From contig BSBN01000849.1 in NCBI GenBank assembly GCA_027924645.1, positions 11,054,001 through 11,118,000 on the forward strand: a stretch of DNA of 64,000 nt, written 5' to 3'. The notes under the pieces were generated by a model. That model did not search any database, was not told where the DNA came from, and saw only the letters and a list, made by a program, of their open reading frames with translations. Shown piece by piece: positions 59,400 through 64,000 of this stretch (positions are counted from its first letter, which is position 1; the number at the start of each line of letters is the position of its first letter). Source of the DNA: Cunninghamia lanceolata (taxonomy: Eukaryota > Streptophyta > Pinopsida > Cupressales > Cupressaceae). The position numbers were made by a program, and so were the translations under genes.

Positions 59400-60579
59400 A
59401 TGGATATGTATGGTATGAGGGAACAACTTCATTTTGCCCTTGATGATCTTGAGCAATCTCACTCTGAAGCCAATATCTTGAGAGAAAGACTCAAACAAGC
59501 TGATGATTTCAAAAATGAACTAAAGGAGAAATTGAGTATCTTTATGAAAAAGAGAAAGGAACTTCTTCAGTAATTAGCAAGTCAAATTAAAGCCAATAAT
59601 ACTAATGAAGATCTAAATGAGAAGAACAAATTATGTGAGAAGCTATCAAAAGACGTCATTATGGTAAGACATGAAATGGAATCATGAGTTATGAAATTCA
59701 CCCAAGAAATTGAAGAGAAAAGGACTGAAGATAATCTAAAACAATCTCTCAAGGAGAAGTCAGAAGACTGCCACAAAATGGATAGAATAATCAGGCATTT
59801 GGAATCTAATCTTGAAGAAGCTAGAGATAATGAAGAACAACTTGAAAATCCAATAGTCACTCTTAAAAGGGATCTTCAAACAACAAATGAATACAAAGAG
59901 AAATTCAAGATAAGCTCTGGTCAACTTGAAGTTCTTCTTGAAAGCCAAAAGAGGGTAGATGACAAGCAAGGCTTGGGGTATGAGAAAGGGGAAAGCTCTG
60001 GATCTGGTTAGAAAAATTTTGGATCAGGAAATCCAAGGTACAGGCCTAGAAGACCTCTGATAAGGCAACCAAATGCTCAAAGATATCCATTCTTCAATGG
60101 ATACTACCACAATTGCAATAACTTTGGTCATAAAGCAAATTAGTGTAGAAGAAGAATGAATCAGAATAACTCATCCTTCTCTGGACAGTGTTTTAATTGC
60201 AAAAAGGTATAGTCATAAATCTCAAGAATGTAGAAATTTGCAAATGAACAATTCATTGAATGGTAGATGCTTTGCATGCAATAGAATGGGACATATGGCT
60301 AATCAATGTAGATCAATAGGATATTAGTCAAACTTGCAAAGAAATGTTGTTTGCTAGAATTGCAATAGATCTGGTCATATTGCCAAATTCTGTAGAAGTA
60401 AGAATTAGGATAAAAGGGGTCCGGTGCATCATAATCAAAATCAAGACAAAGGAAAAGGAAAAGTGAATGCGGATGAAATTCAAAGGGAGATGAACGAGAT
60501 TTGGGTAAAGAGAAGTATAGAAAATATTGGGGATGGATCCGCACTAGAATTTGGTGCTGATATTCCTTCCAGAAACTAG
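59400..60579 (+). pseudogene. Gag-like ORF: coiled coil and four zinc knuckles
   Basis: From ATG at 59400 the frame encodes a long Glu/Lys/Leu coiled coil to about 59960 (LHFALDDLEQSHSEANILRE; ESNLEEARDNEEQLEN), then a Gly/Ser and Arg-rich linker and four CX2CX4HX4C knuckles near 60108, 60190, 60272 and 60352 (intact examples CFNCKKYSHKSQEC, after a frameshift, and CFACNRMGHMANQC). Knuckle 1 has lost its first Cys and knuckle 4 has a stop at its second residue. The UBN2 part expected at the N-terminus of copia gag is absent. One frameshift (near 60208) and about seven stops break it. Confidence 0.7.
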
Positions 60580-61050
60580 TTAAGATGAGCTCTGGCTCAG
60601 GGGGAATCAAAAAGGAAAACAAATTTCCCTAGCCAGATAATTGGTGCCTAAAATTGGCATGAGGAAAGTTGTGGATTAAAGGGTTCTTAGAGAAACATCT
60701 AAAGAAGCCTTGGTAGAGATATGGAAGATCCACAAGAAGAGTTGAAGAGTATAATCTTCCAAGATTGATCTGGTTTGACAGTTTTTTGGTAAAAGTAGGA
60801 TTTTCACAATTTGATCTGGTGTGATTCTAAACTGAAACATCTTGATCTGCGAATAAAGGGGATGATTCGAGGAAAGTAGATAAATTGAAATTCTTCACTA
60901 AAATAGCTCTAAGTACATCTTAATGATCCAGAAAAATCTCTCTCATGATAAGGCAATCGGAATAACTTAAGTTGCACATTTATTACAAAATAAAATTAGG
61001 GTTTGCTCAGAGATAAAAGGGTTCATTTGCTCGTCATTTGCACATTTGCA
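60580..61050 (+). other. Spacer between gag and the downstream ORF
   Basis: No protease or other pol domain. A CAGGGGGAA purine run lies near 60598. An A/T-rich AAATAAAATTAGGG precedes the duplicated leader. A new promoter here is possible but not shown. Confidence 0.4.
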
Positions 61051-61398
61051 TTAGTAAAAAAGATAAGAAGAGCTCTACAAACAAGTTTGCTTCATCTCTC
61101 TCAAGGATCAATCATAGGATTCAAGTCAATCGATGATCTTTTCGGCTCATTTCGTGAACCCTAAAAGTGTAAAAGGTATTTTCCGCTCTTGAATCTCTCT
61201 CTAAATCCTTTGAAAGATGGTTGAATTAGTGAAAAAGATAAGAAGAGCTCTGCAAACAAGTTTGCTTCATCTCTCTCAAGGATCAATCGCATAATTCAAG
61301 TCAACCGATGATCTTTTCAGCTCATTTCGTGAACCCTAAAAGCGTAAAAGGTATTTTCTGTTCTTGAATCTCACTCTGAATCCTTTGAAAGATGGCTA
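61051..61398 (+). repeat. Tandem duplication of 175 bp before the ORF
   Basis: Copies at 61051-61225 and 61226-61398, starting TTAGTAAAAAAGATAAGAAG and ending TTTGAAAGATGG. They differ at roughly one base in fifteen. The ATG at the end of each copy (61216 and 61392) stands in the same context; the second opens the long ORF and the first opens a 26-codon upstream frame. Confidence 0.8.
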
Positions 61399-64000
61399 CT
61401 CTAAATGTTGTGAAGATCACTAATAGGCCATGACCTAAATTCAAGAAACATCCCTACAAATCCCTAGAAGTTGATCCCCTAGGCACATTTTCTAGCATTC
61501 CGCATGGGGTTTTGCATGTAGAAGATGTTAGGGCATATATTCATGTAAACATTGAGGAATTTGGGGAATCCAAGCTAATGGACATCTATCACAATCAGTT
61601 AATAGATGATTCTTTTGAACTCAAACCTCAGTACAGAGCTATCCGGGAAAAACATTTTGGACATTGCATCAATTTCCCCTATTTTGCAGAAGATGAATGG
61701 GTCCGATATGTTCTGAGCATATTGCATGACAACTTTATGTGGTTGATGAAGCCATTTAAGATAACCAAGGATGCAATTAGGGCAGTTACCAGATTGCACT
61801 CTTCCAGTGGGTTACCTGCTCTCAAATCCATCAAGAATCAGACAGTGAGTGAGGCAACTGGATCAAAATTTGACAAGAGAGCAGTGACTATAGAAGATAT
61901 CACTGATCCGAATATCAAGTTTGCATCTATGATAATTAGCTATAAGATATATCACTCCAACAAGGAGAATTCAGTATCTGAAACTGCTGTATATACTACT
62001 TATGAAATGCTAAGGAAAAATGCTGACTATGATCTCTGTGAGCTTCTTCTAAGCCAACTGTTAGAAAACTTACAAAAGATCAAGAAGAACAAGAAAAACT
62101 CATTCAAATATGGTGGTCTGATATTGCATTTATTCTTTTACTTTATGAATGAGCTGCCCGGATCCAGTGGTTGGATATGGCAGAATGACAGACCAGTAGC
62201 CATACAAATCAGAGATTATATGCATGGGCTTGGTGATGCCAAGGCACATAATACAGCACTTTGGGGCTACTTCAAGAATTTTCAAAATATGATGCAAACC
62301 AGAGAAAGAATTCCCCAATCATTGGTTGAGAAGTACAAAGATACAGTGTGCTTCATGGTAGACACTGATCAATGCCTAATGGAGGTAGTGGATCCAAGGA
62401 CAGTCTGGATCATGCCAATGGGGTATGAAGTAGATGAGAAAATTGTAGAGATACATGTTCAAAACATGCTGAGTCAGTCCAGGGATCCTAAGGCAGAAAG
62501 GTTTAGAACCTACCAAGAGCTAAGTGTAAATGTTCATGTTGAACTGAGACAACCTAAAATTAAAAGAAAAGTGAGAAGAGAAGTGGAAAAATTTTCCAAG
62601 AGACATGGAATTTTAAAGGAGGTAGTTGATGCCAACAGAGAGAAGATGGAAAGGGCAGAGAAAGAGAAACAAGATGCAGATAAGGAAAGTGATCTAGTGC
62701 AAGCCCCTTCCTGAACCAGATCCTCCAAGAGTTCTGCACCTGCCACCTCTAAGAGCCAAAAGGCATCAGAACTGGAAGCCCAGACATCCGGAAAGGGAGA
62801 GAAGAGAACCAAGAAAAAGGTAACAAGGTCTTATACAAGTCAGAAGGATGATGAAGAAACTGAAACTGATGAGGAAGTTAAGAAAATGAAGAAGAAGAAG
62901 AAAACAACCAGTGAACCGTCTACCGGTCAAGGCAAAGAATAGAAGGTAGGGGAATTTGTTGAAAAGCCTACTCTCCGCATTGATGATATCATCAAATCAG
63001 TCACTGTGGATGGGAACCTAAAACCAATGACTGAGTTCTATGATGAATATAATGAAGCTGACCAAAGATCTTACAAGAAGCTATAGTTAGGTATCTGAAT
63101 ATCTATAATAAGGCATTTATTGAAATCATATCTCTAATTCCCAAAAGCCTAGAGAAGGAACTAGAAATAAGGAAGAACAATGCCAAGGCAAAGGACCTTG
63201 AGATCCGGGAACAGATAGCTATTCATCTCTATCCTTCAATCACTTAGAAACAAATCAATATGATCTTCAAAGATTGCAAGGATGAGTTCTGGAGCTAAGC
63301 TAGAATGAATCAGCTTATGCTTGGAGAGACTGACAAAGTGGCAAAAGAAACAGAAGACATCCTCTGGAATGCATACAAAAGATTCAATATTCCTATTATA
63401 GAGGACATAAGTGATGAACCTTCTAATGTCGAAGGACTAAGCATATCAAAGGAAGATCCTACAAAGGAAATTGCTAATAAGTCAAAGGAGTTAAGTGAGG
63501 AGAAGACCAAGGACCTGGATTCCTCTGTTCCAGAAGAGGAAGTCCATGAAGAAGTTAATATCTCTCATCCGGATTCCCCAGCAGACTCTGGATGTAAAGG
63601 AGAAGAAAGAGTAGAGAAGAAAATCAGTCAAGAAGAAGAGGTGAAGGAGAGAGAAGAAGATCAAAAAAAAAAGACCCTAGGAGACGGTTCTAAGACTGTA
63701 GAAGCAAAGAAGACTCTGTCTCCGGCAAGAGACACTGCAAAAACTATTAAAGATTTCTTGAACAAAGAAATGATGGAATTAGATAAACCAGAGCTACTTC
63801 AAGGACCGTTCAATTTTGATTCCCTCTCTCCGGTCTAGACAATGAAGGTGGCATCTTTTGCTCAAGCCAAAGCAAAAGAAAAGCTTCTAAAGTCTCACAT
63901 GGAAGACTATGAGCTAATAGAAATTGCATCCAGTGTGCTAGAGAAAATCATACCATCCTTCCAAAAGGATTCTTCAGTCTCCACATCCGATAATCTAAAG
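61392..64000 (+). pseudogene. Long unrecognised ORF in an LTR element, partial
   Basis: The frame opens at ATG 61392 (MATLNVVKITN) and runs to the window end. It is interrupted by stops at 61431 (TGA), 62712 (TGA), 62940 (TAG), 63245 (TAG), 63296 (TAA) and 63836 (TAG), and by a one-base loss near 63075-63080. The first 400 codons are globular and rich in aromatic residues (INFPYFAEDEWVRYVLSILH, GLILHLFFYFMNELPGSSGW, CFMVDTDQCLMEVVDPRTVW). The rest is Lys/Glu-rich and looks disordered (KKMKKKKKTTSE, EEEVKEREEDQKKK). No protease, RT, RNase H or integrase motif is seen. It may belong to the plant mobile-element-associated proteins of unknown function. It stands where pol is expected. A host-gene origin cannot be excluded. 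Confidence 0.6.

Noticed and set aside
61512..61514. ORF start at 61512
   Set aside because: It is a TTG codon inside a longer frame that opens at ATG 61392 and is broken by a TGA at 61431.
1..64000. tRNA, rRNA, CRISPR array or prokaryotic operon
   Set aside because: No cloverleaf, rRNA core or regular spacer-repeat array was seen; the gene style and retroelements are those of a plant nuclear genome.

Overview
The window looks like nuclear DNA of a seed plant with a large, repeat-rich genome. It is AT-rich, has almost no unique coding sequence, and is dominated by old, nested LTR retrotransposons. A gymnosperm, probably a conifer, is my best guess from the density and decay of the elements; this is inference, and no marker gene proves it. 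I see no rRNA, tRNA, CRISPR array or bacterial feature.

Two host genes are supported. Both encode intronless calmodulin-like EF-hand proteins (CML) on the + strand, at 6290-6751 and 20459-20935. They are paralogs with conserved promoters: a TATA box, CGCG boxes and shared upstream blocks. A third copy of the locus at about 13.1-15.1 kb keeps the distal promoter and the 3' flank but has lost the proximal promoter and the coding region in one internal deletion. It is part of a tandem segmental duplication (about 13.1-15.1 kb and 18.5-21.8 kb). A decayed minus-strand Ty1/copia element (15403-18603) lies between the two units.

Layout. 1-5.2 kb: gene-free, with short tandem repeats and a minus-strand LINE remnant. 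5.2-6.8 kb: a small inverted-repeat element, then CML gene 1. 6.8-13.1 kb: gene-free, with a degenerate minisatellite (9.26-9.89 kb) and a minus-strand Ty3 gag remnant (10.6-11.3 kb). 13.1-21.8 kb: duplicated CML segments, copia element, CML gene 2 and a LINE 3' end. 23.5-25.3 kb: a + strand Ty3 remnant (gag, protease, RNase H-like). 25.3-51.8+ kb: one large nested stack. Its outer layer is a minus-strand Ty3 chromovirus-like element. A + strand Tat-like Ty3 element (25562-40620) sits in the chromovirus LTR. A + strand non-autonomous LTR element (41009-47323, target duplication GGCAT) sits in the chromovirus integrase region. 51.8-58.2 kb: no gene recognised. 58.3-64 kb: the 5' part of another LTR element, with LTR, primer-binding site, gag with four zinc knuckles, then a long unrecognised ORF running off the window.

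The most interesting signal is that two separate Ty3 elements (23.5-25.3 kb and 28.7-37.1 kb) both place an RNase H-like domain directly after the protease and before reverse transcriptase. The order usually described for plant elements with a second RNase H is RT-RH-RH-integrase. All retroelement reading frames seen here are broken, largely by stops that are one transition away from CGA, CAG, CAA or TGG, as expected from decay of methylated DNA.
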